Below are positions 1 through 20,869 of a stretch of 21,543 bases of DNA, piece by piece. The notes under the pieces are model-generated. The model ran no database searches, was not told the origin of the DNA, and saw only the letters and a list, made by a program, of their open reading frames with translations. The position numbers were made by a program, and so were the translations under genes. Each line of letters opens with the position of its first letter. Position 1 is the first letter of the stretch. The stretch covers positions 196,002,227 to 196,023,769 of the forward strand of contig JBOZIK010000001.1 of the NCBI GenBank assembly GCA_051453625.1. Direction: 5' to 3'. Source of the DNA: Welwitschia mirabilis (Eukaryota; Gnetophyta; Gnetopsida; Welwitschiales).

Positions 1-130
1 TCTTCTTTTTAATATTACAACAAGAAAGGGGACTATATAAAAATATATAAAGTCACACTACAAAGGAATAAATAACACCAAGAGATTTGGCTTCACTTTC
101 AACATTATCACTCAAAGAAGAAATCTATGC

Positions 131-1913
131 TCAATCAGATTCTTGATTAATAGCTGTTATATAAGCATGGACAGCATTTTTGGCTCTTGCCAGGGCCTCA
201 CATACAAATCCCATTGATCGTTATTCACCATTTACGATCTTTCGAACCTTTACCAAAGGCTTTGTGATTTTTTTCAAAAAAAATTGAAGTCAATATCTAT
301 TCATAAGTTAAATTATAGGTTGTAATCTAATGAGACAATAATGCGACAATGCATAAGTGAAGCACTTGCTTTAATGCAATTCATCACTCTGTACAAAAAA
401 TGAGTCTCATCCCAAATTGCCTTCTTAGCAACCTTTCCCATTGGAAGCTGTTCAGCCCTTTGAAATCTCTTACTATATTCATATTGTTCACTTCAAACAT
501 GCTCTTCAAATTGCTCTCATGATTGTGAATACTCTCGAGTAAAATAAAATTGCTCTTATGATTGGGCAGTGGCAGGCCTCACAATTTCAATACTTTTGAA
601 TATTGCAAAAACAAATGATGAACATGTAAATTTATGTATATGAATTTGGAAATAATTTTGGCTCTATGCACAACATATAATGACATACAAACATGAAAAA
701 GAAAGAGTTAAACATTTATTAATTTATTTAATTATATTATAATGTCATAATGTCAAATTAGAAAATTGAATTATTTGCCATTGTGCATATGTCTTCCAAA
801 AGAGGGGCAGGAAATTTGCAGCACAAGGGGTCCAATATACTCTAGGATAAGAGATCACGGGAATGTGATCAACTGCAATAAAAGAGGCTGCATTGTCTGC
901 AACAATATACCAAGTTACCACTAGTCAATAGCCAAAAGTCCAAAATCATATGTATCTAATAAGTCAATGTTCCTTACCTGCACATCATGCCCTGCACCAA
1001 TTTCTTTGATGCATTCCTTAGGAAGATTGAAAAGACATAGGGCATCTTTATAATCTTTTTTGATGCATCGATACTCTTTAGAAACATGATGCCCTTAGCA
1101 GATCATCCATGAAATTTAGCTAGTTTCATCCTCTTTATCCTTCCAGCCATCGCATGTCAATGTACTTCCTTTGTCCTTCCAAGTATTACATTGGTCAATC
1201 AACAAGCTGTCGATGCCTTCTTTCACCTTATCTAAAAATTTTCTTCTAACTTCATAATACAATGGGGGCTTAAAATCAGGCTTGCTTTGTTAATTGGTTG
1301 ACACATTTCTTTTGTTAAAGCTATAGAATGAAATGAGTTCAGAGGAAGTGTATGATAATACCAGAATTTGGCCATTTTCTTTTTAGCTTCATGCATGAGT
1401 TTCTTCATCTTTGGTGTATTGTATAATGGTGGTTGCATCATTAAAAGAGAAGGGGCATTAGCAGACACTCCCTCGATATTGCTTGTTGCTACAGAAGCAC
1501 TTGCTTGACTAGAGAAAAATTCTAAAACGTCTCTAGTTTGTTCCTGAATTCGAGCACCAGGGGTGTATGTTGATGTAGAGGCCGTTGGAGCTGAATCTTT
1601 GACATTTTCTGGATAAAGAGGAGCAGGTAAGGATTGTTCTGCTGCAACTCTCTAGGCCATTAGCTCTTTCACTTGTTGGCTTGCTTTGTGTCTTTGATCT
1701 GTTTTGGCAATCATGACTGTGCATTCTTGTGTAATTTCTTCGTTACTTGTTGCCTTGGATTAGGGCATTTGCTTACAGCGTCCCTTGGAATACCTCCCAA
1801 ATGATATTTCAAACAAGACCTTCAATGCTTGATTCTCAAAAGTTGCATATGACTTCTGTAGCTTTTGTTCTAGCCTTGCACCCTTGCTATGCTTTATCCT
1901 TCTTCCGAACCAT
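131..1913 (-). pseudogene. Decayed hAT-superfamily transposase (BED zinc finger + DUF659-like)
   Basis: This is a dead cut-and-paste DNA transposase read right to left. The likely start codon is at 1913-1911 and opens MVRKKDKA, a typical start for plant BED/DUF659 proteins. The BED finger follows: CNF then a TGA stop where the second Cys should be, then KYHLGGIPRDAVSKCP (about 1760-1809) supplying the His and last Cys. A linker at 1500-1740 leads to DUF659-like blocks: KEGIDSLLIDQ, TCDGWKD (1143 region), FLKSIDASK (1057-1087), VADNAAS (882-903) and WTPCAANF (811-834). hAT core motifs continue with EIVRPAT (571-590), LESIHN, KKAIWDETHFLYRV (361-426) and MGFVCEALARAKNAV (to 131). The segments lie in different frames and carry stops, including a TAG at the end of the 1232-1468 stretch, so no product is expected. 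The C-terminal hAT dimerisation domain was not found, and no terminal inverted repeats or target duplication were identified. Domain order and motif spacing make the family call firm. Confidence 0.85.
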
Positions 1914-11057
<9,144 letters not shown>

Positions 11058-13317
11058 TCTTGCTTCTGTAATGATATAGGATGAGCTATGTGATACTGTA
11101 ATCTTATTCATGGCTAGCAAAAAGAGAATGATTTACAATTAGGTTTTGGATTAGCATTTTTGTTATTGTGTTTTCCTTCTGACATTTTAACTGCCGAGCA
11201 AAGGATCAAAAACAACTTTCAAATTCGGACATGTAGAGAACTGTTAAATAATCTTTTAAAAATCTTTGTTGTATACTTATGAGTTCTGCTGTTTTCATGT
11301 CTCATTAAGTTTGAAAAACACTCCTTGGTGTTAAATAATGAATGTCAGTGAAAGTATTGTATTTGATTGATTATTTGTGCTCATGGAAACTCTTAGGCTA
11401 GTTATCTCTTCTGAGTAGGCCGGTGTTTGTATTATTTAAATCTCTTTGAAAACTTATTGTATAATATTTTGAGAGGTATTATTATATCAATTGTTTTGTA
11501 CGTTTCTACGACTCTGGAGGTTTCTTGGTTTAAATGCTAGTGATGAGCTTGGGCTCCAGAAGTACCGATGTAGGCCTTGGGAATTTTGTTATTAAGTCAT
11601 ATTTCTTTAGGATCCGAAACATGGACTGTGATGGCAAAAAGATGCGACTTGTTTACATGTTATATTTGTAGAACTTTGGAGTAAATGGTATTTGACATTG
11701 TTTTAAGAGTTTCAATTGGCAACAACATTATATAATTGCATGGACTAAGTATTGACATTTAATGCAACTTTCATAGTTTTAAGAGAAGCACTATGCAGTT
11801 TTCTGTTAGGAAGTAGAGTTTGTTGATGTGCTCGTAATATGGCTCAGATTTATTTGGGTGGGATTTTAACCCAAAGCATGATCATGTTAAGAAATGAAAT
11901 AACGGTGTTATTTCCCCTATTTTACATTCTTTTAGTGGATTAATGACCTGACCTTATTACTTGCCAAATCAACATGGATTTCATCATGGGTATGTGTTAG
12001 GTATGCATGGAAACGAGTAATGTTTTAATATGAGTATGTTGATAGATTTTAGCGAGATAGAACACTTTTTGGTATATTAAATATATCAAAGTTACCTGAA
12101 GGGTAGAGATCATATGATATTCCTTGAAGTATCATTTTGCCAATTGATGTGGAAAACATGTGTCTGTTTTTGCAAAAGCTTATGACATGCCAAAGGGATA
12201 TCAAGGGAGAAAGGCTGTACTAAATATAGTCTGTTACTTGCAAATTGCTGGCAAAGGGTACAAGCCTGGAGAGCTTTTAAGGTGTCTATGCAAGGGATAT
12301 CCAAAACAATGGGAGGAGATTGCTGTTCAACTTTGTGGTGAATAATTTTGTAAATGAAACTATCAAGAAGGCTCTTCAATATTTTATCTGGGGTTGCTTT
12401 ATGAAGTCTAAATATAATTGAATTTTTCTTATTACTTGGAGGTCATTTTGTATGTCACATATTGTATCTTCATTAATCTATGGTTGAGGAACTTGTACAA
12501 CAAAAAAATATAAAACAAGAACAGGTCAATTCAAGGAATTATAAGATGGATATGTCATGGTAAGACATGATGGCCAAAGTAGACGTTAAGGGAAGCTTAT
12601 AACAACTTCAAAAAGATGTCATTTGAAGATTGAGCAAAATATTCTAATCAACCCCTCGAAGTTGGGTTGGGAAGTAGGTAATTGAATTTTTGATAGCCAT
12701 AAGATAAGATTTGATGGAATGCCCTTGGGAGAGAACCCGAGAGATGGGATGATAAATGGGATGGGAGTGATGTGGTAACAGGAAATATGACGTTTTGTGC
12801 TATGTTAGAGGGTTGGACATTATACCAAGAGGCGTTGAGATACTCCAGGTAAACCCTATGGGAAAGAGTGAAAAGAGAGGAGAGAAAAGAAGAAAACAAA
12901 GCAAAAAGCGTATAAAATTTGAGGGAATGGAGGATATGTTAATGATGATCCTTTTAAAATTTTGCTTCAAATTTGAGGAGTATTCTAGTGAAGCATGGTG
13001 CTAAACATGATGTTGGTGTCAATAATCCATGCAATATATGTTATAACAATGACTTTTAAAATTTGGTATCCAATTTAATAATTATTGTATGGAAACATAG
13101 TAATAAAACTATAATATGTGAACTATAAATAACGATAACAATGAGGTACATTCTTGTCTTGGGATATTGATTTAGGTGACATAAAAATGCAATAAGTTGT
13201 AAAAATTTAGTTTGTGAATTTCAATTAATAAATGATGTAAAGCTAAACTAGGTGCTGTGTTTTGTAGGGGTAAATGCACAATTAAGATGAGCATTAACAT
13301 TGGTAATGTCATAATTC
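11058..13317. other. CK2 3' UTR and unassigned intergenic DNA
   Basis: The first few hundred bases should include the kinase 3' untranslated region, whose end I cannot fix. The rest is AT-rich with no recognisable gene, RNA or transposon domain. Short open stretches at 12160-12345 and 12795-13004 (plus) and 12110-12379 and 12648-12899 (minus) overlap each other and match no family I know. The last tens of bases may belong to the copia fragment that follows. Confidence 0.5.
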
Positions 13318-13632
13318 AAAATGTATGCTAGTCATCAAAATTTAGTCATACTCTCATCCATGTTTTAATTTTAAAAAGAGGGATATCTTGTCATTTTTGA
13401 TATTGATAATAACTACTTGCTAGTTAATATCATTAAGGATGGCTGTATTGGAGCCATGAGATATGATATTCAAGGAATGTATGTTTTACATCAAAGGTAT
13501 GACATTGTATTTACTACATCAAAGGAAAGTTAACTTACTAATAAACCAGAAGGATGTAAGAACAAGACAGAAAGGAATTTGGAATTAGTTCATTTTGATA
13601 ACTATGAGGAGGATAATGACCAAAGGAAGTGA
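13318..13632 (+). pseudogene. Ty1/copia pol fragment (protease tail to pre-integrase region)
   Basis: One frame runs the full length with three TAA stops. It begins KMYASHQNLVILSS, fitting the copia pattern in which a NVLYVP-like block precedes NLLS. It continues KEGYLVIFD, matching the usual GY-x-V-x-F, then GMYVLHQRYDIVFTTSK, which resembles the WHQRYGH-like start of the pre-integrase domain, and NLELVHFD, resembling the LELVHSD that opens the integrase. The zinc-binding CxxC segment expected between the last two is missing, so an internal deletion is likely. No gag or reverse transcriptase was found next to it. Each motif alone is weak; the call rests on their correct order in one frame. 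Confidence 0.55.
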
Positions 13633-13850
13633 GTTATCTTGGATGAACAAACAAGATATAGTTAGTTATGCAACACAAGCATAAGATTTTGAATTGCTTC
13701 TTTGAAGGAATTGATGAGATGCTTCGTATGAAAAGCTTAGACAACACTTCATCGGTAGGGGCCATCATCTTTGTAGGATGCATTATAAATTGATTACCCA
13801 GGAAGAGGCGGAATGAGATCCTACCGTATAAGTTGTAGTTTTGTTATATA

Positions 13851-14350
13851 CTTCTTTTTTTTCTTTTTGTTTGACAAAGATATTGCATCATTACTTCCCC
13901 AAAAGAATACATAAGGTTACAAAAATGGAATGAAATTGCCCATAGTGCAAACTACCATAAAAAAAGGAGGTGAGCACACCCAACACACTCATTACAGTCA
14001 AACCATAAAGAACTAAAAAGACTATCATTCAACCATTGCAAAGATGCCAAAATAGATAGGCAACCACATAAACTAAGATAACAAAGAATGAGGTGAACTT
14101 TGGAAAGAGACAAAAATGGTTGTCTCGTAATAGTTTGCAACCCAAATCCTCCACAAAGAGCGTATGCAGGGTGATGAATTTTTGTTTGAAAGCCTATTTG
14201 ATTTTGAATCAGTAAGGGTACTTTTTTATACTCTAAATAGAAGAAAGTATCACTATCTTTCTCAACATGTGGAAAGGGTACTTCTAGGGCTAATGGACTG
14301 TTGGAGAGGAGAAGGGGAAGAAGACATCTCTGTCTTGTCGAGGTTGTCAA
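13851..14350 (-). mobile_element. Possible A-tailed retroposon 3' end (weak)
   Basis: Read on the minus strand, an open stretch of 132 codons (14350-13952) ends in an untranslated segment. This finishes in an 18-nt purine run of A with two interior G and a final G (13851-13868 on plus is all pyrimidine). That layout resembles the 3' end of a LINE-type element with its A-rich tail. The translation is rich in Leu, Cys and Ser and shows no endonuclease, reverse transcriptase or zinc-knuckle motif. No target duplication was identified. It may equally be unrelated sequence beside a T-rich tract. Confidence 0.25.
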
Positions 14351-14530
14351 GCTTGCTACTAATGAGAAGGATTTAGCTCTTTTGCTAGAGTAGGTTCTAA
14401 ACTAGTTTGTGGTGGCTTGTTACTGAGGGTTTTGCCTTTTCCTTCTCATTCCTTAGTGATCTTTTGTTAGAGCTCTCAAATTTTGTCCAATTAGGTGTAC
14501 AAGGCTCTCGAGAGCAACTTGTGGACTGTA

Positions 14531-14630
14531 NNNNNNNNNNNNNNNNNNNNNNNNNNNNNNNNNNNNNNNNNNNNNNNNNNNNNNNNNNNNNNNNNNNNNN
14601 NNNNNNNNNNNNNNNNNNNNNNNNNNNNNN
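14531..14630. other. Assembly gap (100 N)
   Basis: Exactly 100 unknown bases, the conventional filler for a scaffold join of unknown size. Sequence on the two sides should not be assumed contiguous. Translations that span it are meaningless. Confidence 0.99.
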
Positions 14631-17600
14631 AGAAGTGATTTCCAAAAGTATTTTTAGTCTTTTATCTTTTAATGAATGAAATTAAACACCAAAGTAAATG
14701 CAATGCAAGACGAATGAAGATGAAATGCAATGGATGAAATGTAAATGAGATGAATTTTACTTGGATCCTAATTCTCCTATCATAAGAACTAGCTCTTTAA
14801 AATTCAAATCAATTAGGAAGAGTTCTTTACTTGTTCCTAACCAACGTGAACTATGAGATAAGTTAAATTGAATGTGAAAAATGCAATGTGGAATGGAAAT
14901 GAAATAACAATGCAAATCTAAACTAATAGAATCAACCTTAATAAAGGTTGCCCTTCGAATATAAATAGATTATAGAATTGTCACTTAAACTATAACCAAC
15001 TTAAACCATAAGGGACACAAACAGAGTTTGAGTAAAAAGAGTATTTGAATTGATCATAGAACTTTACATCCACTTACAACAAAATAGTAGCACCTTAATG
15101 AAGGATACTCAGATCAACACTAAGGGAACTCCTCTCTGTAGCTAGTGGATGAACCTCTTTTCCTTTAATCTTCCGTCACAAGTATATTGGGTACAAAAGA
15201 TGGAAACAGAAGTGAAGAAGGGGAAGGGTATTATACTTTTACATTGAAGTTCTAGAAACTTAACCCTAAAAGTTGGAAAAGAAACCCTAGCAGCCTAAAT
15301 GGATCGCATGACCCTATTACAAAGATAATTTTTTCCGACCATAGAAAAATAGCTATCGTTTTGACTATCATGGGGATGACAGAGTGGATGTCACTCTACG
15401 TTAAAAAGGTACTCCATTAGCTTCAGTCCCTACTGTTAACCCTACAGTTTCTGTTCATGTTAGCATTGTTGTCGTCTTGTCTGTCATGGGGATGATCTTG
15501 TGGGAACGACAGAGGGGACAATAGGATTCTTCATCTCCAATCTCAACAAGAAATCAATCTTCTACATGGTAAATCCTTCTTCCAAAGTATGTAGTGCCAG
15601 AATAAGCCTAAGAGGCCTCTAAATATGCTAAGAATCACATGTTTCAATGATCATCCTATCAGTTCTCTATAATCATTAGTATTACATCTAAACTTGTATA
15701 AATATCTTGTAAAAGCACTCAAAATACATCATCAAATTCCTGCAAATTGGCATTGCAACATAGCCTCTTACCTAGCCTTGTCAGTCCTTGACAAAGTAAG
15801 TGATCAACTATATTATGAGCCAATTTGACTAAGATAAAGCATCACTTAGAAAAAAATATAAATTAAGTTCAATTTGATCATGTAGAAATAGATATCAAAA
15901 ACCAATTAACTAATACAAATACTGAAATATTCCTAAGCCCCCTACTTAATCATGTCAGTATCAAACAAATGAATGTCATACACATACAAAATTATAAAAT
16001 ATAACATTGATAGCCCATAAAATGATAATGTATATGCATAATATAAAACAGTGACAATGGACTGATGTGATAAGCTTAAGTACTACTAATCTCAGAAAAG
16101 TGATGCATGTAAGTTCATTAGTGTAATTCATAAGGGCAAAGGACTAGAGTAGATATAGCATTCCTTTTAGATGACCTAAAACATAGCTACAAGAAAACTT
16201 CGTAAAAGTGCTACTGTACTCCTGTAAGATAAAGTCCATGAATTTTATTCAATTAACATGAACTCTAATCCAAAAAAATCATCATAGATATGTAACGTGA
16301 AAGTTCAAAATATGATCCTTTTAAATTTAAAATTTGTGCTCAAAATTATAAAAGAAAGCCTAGAAAGGTGTCCTGCCCCCTCACTTCCCCATAGGTGAAG
16401 CAAGACATGATGAATTACACCAAAGGGAAATAATGAGTGTTTTCCCAGTTGTCATGGGGACGACAGACATGGGAAGACAATGATCAAATAAGTTATTTAG
16501 AGAGAGAAGACAAATTAGAAAAATTCAGAAAGTAAGCAAACACATGAAAAATAGCAGAAAAATACAAAGAAGGTAGAAAGTAAAGAAATAGCCTAAGAAA
16601 CATGCCAACTATGAAGAGGGACTCATGGAGGAAAGTGTGAAAAGAGAATAAAATGCATTAACAAGAAAGAAGCAATGCTCAAAGACTCTACAAATGTGCC
16701 TGAACTCATGAAAAAAGAAGAACTGCAACTCATCAAGTCACAGGAACCTATCAAAAAGAGAGCAACAATCCTCTATAGAAACTAGGAAAACACATCAACA
16801 AGAAATTAGGAAATGATTAGATCCACAACATTATTCTAAAAAAGTATGGGAAATGCCTTTAAAAAATCCAAAAAAACAGCTAAAAAAAAACAAATTGAAA
16901 ATGGACAACTAGGAATATAAAGAAGATTGCTAACTTACCCTAAATTCTAACCTAATAAATTCCCTTGGCAACAATCATAAAACCACTTGATGAAAGATGC
17001 ATAATAGTAGGTAAAAACTTATAAAGTACCACTCAAAGAGGTAATGATTATGACGATGTAAAGAATATCTAATGTTATCAAACAATGAATGTTAAGATAA
17101 AAAGCTCTTAAAACAAGAACTTACAAGCTACCATATTAAAACAACACTAAAATCCAAAAAAGTAGAGTGATCATGTAAAAGTACTATAACAAAAATAAAT
17201 AAAATGAGTCTAGAAAATATGCAATACCTCTAATGACATTAGGGACATCACTGATCTTATAGCCTCGAGGTACAATTTATTCTACCATGATGAGGGAAGT
17301 GCAACCACTGTTAAAGTAGTAAGGACCTACACAACATGGCCAACTGATCCCCCAACCGAGTTTCTACACCTATCATATTACATTGCCAAAGGCCCCTCTT
17401 GGGAAGATTTACCCCAGTGCACTTGTGGTAGGACATCATGATGACCATGTTTTGAGATATAACATGAAATATTATGGTTTTATTCTTTTTTTTTTTTTTA
17501 ATTTTGGGGAATGAATTCCACATGACCAAGTACTTGTAAGGATAAAAGTGAAGTAATGAGATGAGTAACAAAGTGAGAACATGCAAAAAAAACTAATTAC

Positions 17601-17829
17601 TCACACCATTAAAAGAGAACAAAAGAATCAAGACATCTTTCTTCAAAATGAAGTTTATAAACATACAAATGTCTGAAGATTGGATGAAGACAATCTTATC
17701 ATATAAAATGCCTAAGTAAATATTACTAATCATGGAAACTTTATAAGTAAGTACATAAGTCAAGTTAAAGATATTCAAGTGATAACATAACATTTTTCAA
17801 AACAAGTGCTTCTATCATGTTCAAGGTTT
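14631..17829 (-). other. Noncoding DNA, suspected 3' noncoding region or LTR of the gypsy element
   Basis: No protein domain is recognisable. Its position directly after the gypsy integrase tail on the minus strand, where Athila/Tat elements carry a long noncoding region and then the 3' LTR, suggests it belongs to that element. Supporting hints are a purine-rich tract on the minus strand at 16372-16390 (GGGGAAGTGAGGGGGCAGG) that could be a polypurine tract, and another G-rich stretch at 17344-17354. I could not place TG...CA ends, and the second LTR lies outside the window. A run of 14 T occurs at 17486-17499. ATG-rich simple sequence occurs at 14700-14757, and a recurrent self-complementary motif is listed separately. 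Confidence 0.35.
15367..16464. repeat. Recurrent GTCATGGGGATGAC-like motif (three copies)
   Basis: The 14-base motif occurs at 15367-15380 (ATCATGGGGATGAC), 15483-15496 (GTCATGGGGATGAT) and 16451-16464 (GTCATGGGGACGAC). Each is flanked nearby by GACAGA, GACAGAG or CTGTC. The arms GTCAT and ATGAC are reverse complements around GGGG. A fourth, diverged copy lies inside the gypsy pol region at 20681-20694 (GTCATAGGGATGAT). The function is unknown. Confidence 0.7.
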
Positions 17830-18960
17830 TATCAGAAGATGACTCATAAATTTTTAACCCTTGTCCATTAAATTTTAAATTTTTCTAATGTCTGGATTGG
17901 AGATTTCAACTGAGCCATTTGAATGTAATTTTTCTATAAGATAAGGACCTAATCATTTAGAAGTTAACTTTTTGTGTAAAAGGTGTACTCGAATGTTACA
18001 CAAAAGGACAAGTTAACCAAGTTCAAATTGCCTATGAATAATCTTTTTATCATGTCTGAACTTGGCTTGAGATTTATTAATGATTTGATGATGTAAAGCA
18101 TGAGTATGTTTTTTATCTAAATCGTCAAGTTGGGTTAATCGAGTTATTTTTCATCCAAATCTATAAGGTTAAGTTGATGGATGGACCGATAATAATTATA
18201 GCAAACATCAACCAGCAAAATACAAACTTTTCCGTACATAAGTTCATAGGGTGAGAAACCTAGAGAGTTATGCCAAGTAGTACGGTAAGCCCAAAGAACA
18301 TAATTAAGTTTAGAGGGCCATGTTTTCTTATTGTCAGAGACTAATTTTTGGAGCATCTTTTTAATTTCTCTATTTCCTTTTTTGGTTTGACCATTAGTTT
18401 AAGGGTGGTAAGTACATGCAATTCTATGTTTAACACCAATGGATAAAAGAAGTTTTGAAAAAAGGTGGTTAATGAAATCAGTTTCCTGATCACTAATGAT
18501 GATTCATAAAAAACCAAAACATTGAAAGATATGAGATTGACCAAAATTGTAAACAGTTTGAACATCATCTTTGGTAGTAGAAATAACTTCTACCCACTTA
18601 GTAACATAATAAAAAGCTATAAGGATATAATTTTTGTCATGAGAAGGTGGTGTAATTGGGCCTACAAAGTCAATTCCCTAATAATAAAAAGGTTCACATT
18701 CAAGTATAGGTTTGAGAGGCATATTTTAAGTACGAGTTAGGCTACCATAATGCTGACATGCATCACACCTTCTAGAAAAGTCAAATGAATCCTTGAAAAG
18801 AGTAGGCCAATAAAAACCAAGGTGAAGAATCTTGATGGTGGTTTTTTGGCCACTAAAATGTCCCCCACACATCCCATCATGGCAAAGTTTTAGAATTTCT
18901 AAGTTTTCTCACTCAGATCCACACTTACACATGATTCGATCCTTGCAATGTCGATAAAGA
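17830..18960 (-). pseudogene. Gypsy integrase relic (H2C2 finger, core, SH3-like tail)
   Basis: The integrase would insert the element's cDNA into the genome. The zinc finger is intact: LCHDGMCGGHF supplies both His and RRCDACQHYG both Cys (about 18750-18890). The core has GIDFVGP (first catalytic Asp), KWVEV and ISDQETDF (second Asp). The third residue is lost: the usual GQ-x-E reads GQTKKGNRE, Lys for Glu, near 18366-18392. A TAA at 18401-18399 replaces the Gln of YHPQTNG. An open run at 18356-18144 keeps WAYRTTWHNSLGFSPYELMYGK. The tail keeps FELG, a stop, LVLLCNIR and LGPYLIEKLHSNGSVEI, the SH3-like post-integrase fold, down to about 17830. It lies in several frames. Confidence 0.88.
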
Positions 18961-19149
18961 TGGCATTCATTTCACTCATAGTTACCGATCCTATGGAGAA
19001 AATATTTACATTGGTTATGGTTTAAATGCTAAGGAGTTTTCATTCTAATAAGGTAGCTCACAATATCAACATACCATAGAGGGGGATTAGTAGAAGAGAT
19101 AGCATAAAATTTCTTAATCGCAAAGAGTTGTTTATCTGGAAAAGAGTTA

Positions 19150-19569
19150 TTTATGGAAAGTTCATCATGATTGCAAAAAAGTCGAGATAGATGATGGGAA
19201 ACATTGTTATGTTTTATAGCCTTATTAATGATGTTGAGATTGAATTTTTACATGAGAAAAATCCACTTAATAAGTCTAGCACTAGAGTATTTTTTAGTCA
19301 TAAGATAGCGGATGGCTGCATAATCTATGTAAACATTAACGTGAAAGCCAAGAAGATATTGTCGAAGATGATCTAGGAAAAAATAATGGCAAGCATTTTT
19401 TTTCTCAGTAGTAGTGTAGTTGGATTAGGCTTGGGACAAAGTTTTACTAATATAAGATATGACTTTAAAACCATTTTCATACTTTTGGCCAAGAACCCCA
19501 CCCACAGCACTAGTGCTTGCGTCACATATAAGTTCAAGATCTTTACTCTAATCAAGGTTCATGCTAATA
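19150..19569 (-). pseudogene. Gypsy RNase H relic
   Basis: RNase H degrades the RNA strand during reverse transcription. The sequence begins SKDLELICDASTSAVGGVLG, with the first catalytic Asp (codon within 19515-19523). It continues VISYISKTLSQA, a stop, SNYTTTEKK (catalytic Glu), then a frame change, YIDYAAIRYLMTKK in place of the usual TDHAALKYLL, and ARLIKWIFLM. A spacer with HHLSRL, FPDKQL and WYVDIVSYL links it to the integrase finger, as in Athila-type elements. The active-site acids are largely kept, but the frame is broken. Confidence 0.85.
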
Positions 19570-20700
19570 GGTTTAGAAGAAATGTTTTCTTTAAGAGTTT
19601 CAAATGCAAGTTGACATGAATTATTCTAATCAAATTTAACATCTTTTTTAAGTAAGGAGTAAAGAGGTTTACAAATTCTGGCATAAGTATGAATAAAATG
19701 TTAATAGAAACCAGCATGACCAAGGAAAGATCTAAATTATTTGACATTAGTTGGAGAGCTAAGGTTTTTAATGATATCAACTTTTGTAAAGTTCATCCTA
19801 ATCCATTCTTTTGAAATGTGATGATCTAAGACAATTCCATGGTTGATAAGAAGAAAACTCTTTTTTCAACTCAAATGTAAGCCACTGTCAATACATTAAT
19901 TTAGGACTTTCTCTAATCTCTCTATAGTTTTTTCAAAAGTATCACCAAAGATGAAGAAGTCATTCATAAAGATTTCAATAGAATCCTCTATCATATCAGA
20001 AAAGATCCCCATCATAGCTTGTTAAAAGGTCCCAGGGGCATTGCAAATTTAAAAGGGCATTCATTTAAAAGAAAAGGTTTCAAAGGATGAGGTGAAAGTT
20101 GTTTTAGCTTGGTATTCACTTGCTATAAAAATTTGATTATAGCAACTATACTCATCAAGAAAAATGTAGAAGGCATGACCTTGGATTCTATCAAGTACTT
20201 GATTAAGAAAGGGTAAAGGGTAATGATCCTTTTTAGTAACCTCATTAAATTTTCTAAAATAGATGCAAATTATTCATTTTATTCCTTTATTTGGAACTAT
20301 TGTTAAGGGACTAATCCACTCACTATCGGATATGGCATATATGATTACAACATTTCATAAGTTTAATAATTTCATCTTTAATGATTTATTTAAGGGTTGG
20401 GTTGAGCTTTCTTTGGGGCTACCTAATAAGTTTAGCATTATCTTCAAGGTAAATCTTGTGTTGAGCTATGAAAAGAGGAATGAAAACTAAGTCTTTGTAT
20501 GTCCAAGCAAAGACATTTTCTTTTAAAGTTAAGAGTGAGATCAAGTTTGATTTTTGTTGAAGAGTAAGAAGGTCACTAATTATTAGGGGTTTCATTTTAT
20601 TTTTAGATAGAAAAATATATTTTAAACCTTGGAGTAATTTCTTAAGTTTAAGGCTAAAATTTTCAGTTATCATCTCATCTGTCATAGGGATGATAAACAT
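19570..20700 (-). pseudogene. Gypsy reverse transcriptase relic with upstream linker
   Basis: The open stretch from 20700 to 20419 holds the linker LKKLLQGLKYIFLSKNKMKP and then AQHKIYLEDNAKLIR, which leads into the polymerase. Next come FLDEYSCYNQIFIA (about 20118-20165; the FLD Asp is kept but the usual FLDGYSGYNQI is altered) and CNAPGTF. IFSDMIEDSIEIFMNDFFIF follows, with FMNDFF at 19953-19970: Asn replaces the first Asp of the catalytic FMDD pair. The connection RSFLGHAGFY ... AFETLKENI follows toward RNase H. Several stops and frameshifts lie between blocks. Confidence 0.88.
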
Positions 20701-20869
20701 GGGACAACCCTCTGCAAAATGTTTTTCTATTAAGAAAAAATGTTGAGTTTCTTCCTAGTCGATGTGTTCTTCATTCTTAGACTTAAGACAATGTGTTTTA
20801 GTGGGGTTATCATATAAAGTTGGTTCATGTAGCATGATCAATCTATTCTCAATTGGTCAATGCTATAAA

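Noticed and set aside
12160-12345. 61-codon open stretch ending in a CKGYPKQWEEIAVQ-like sequence
   Set aside because: Looks protein-like in part but matches no family I know. It is overlapped by a longer open stretch on the minus strand, and I see no splice or promoter support.
14397-14679. Open stretches crossing the N gap
   Set aside because: They exist only because unknown bases give no stops.
17311-17793. Two minus-strand open stretches (91 and 66 codons) after the integrase tail as an env-like gene
   Set aside because: No signal peptide, transmembrane pattern or coiled coil that I trust; the first crosses a poly-A tract. They look like chance openings in the element's 3' noncoding DNA.
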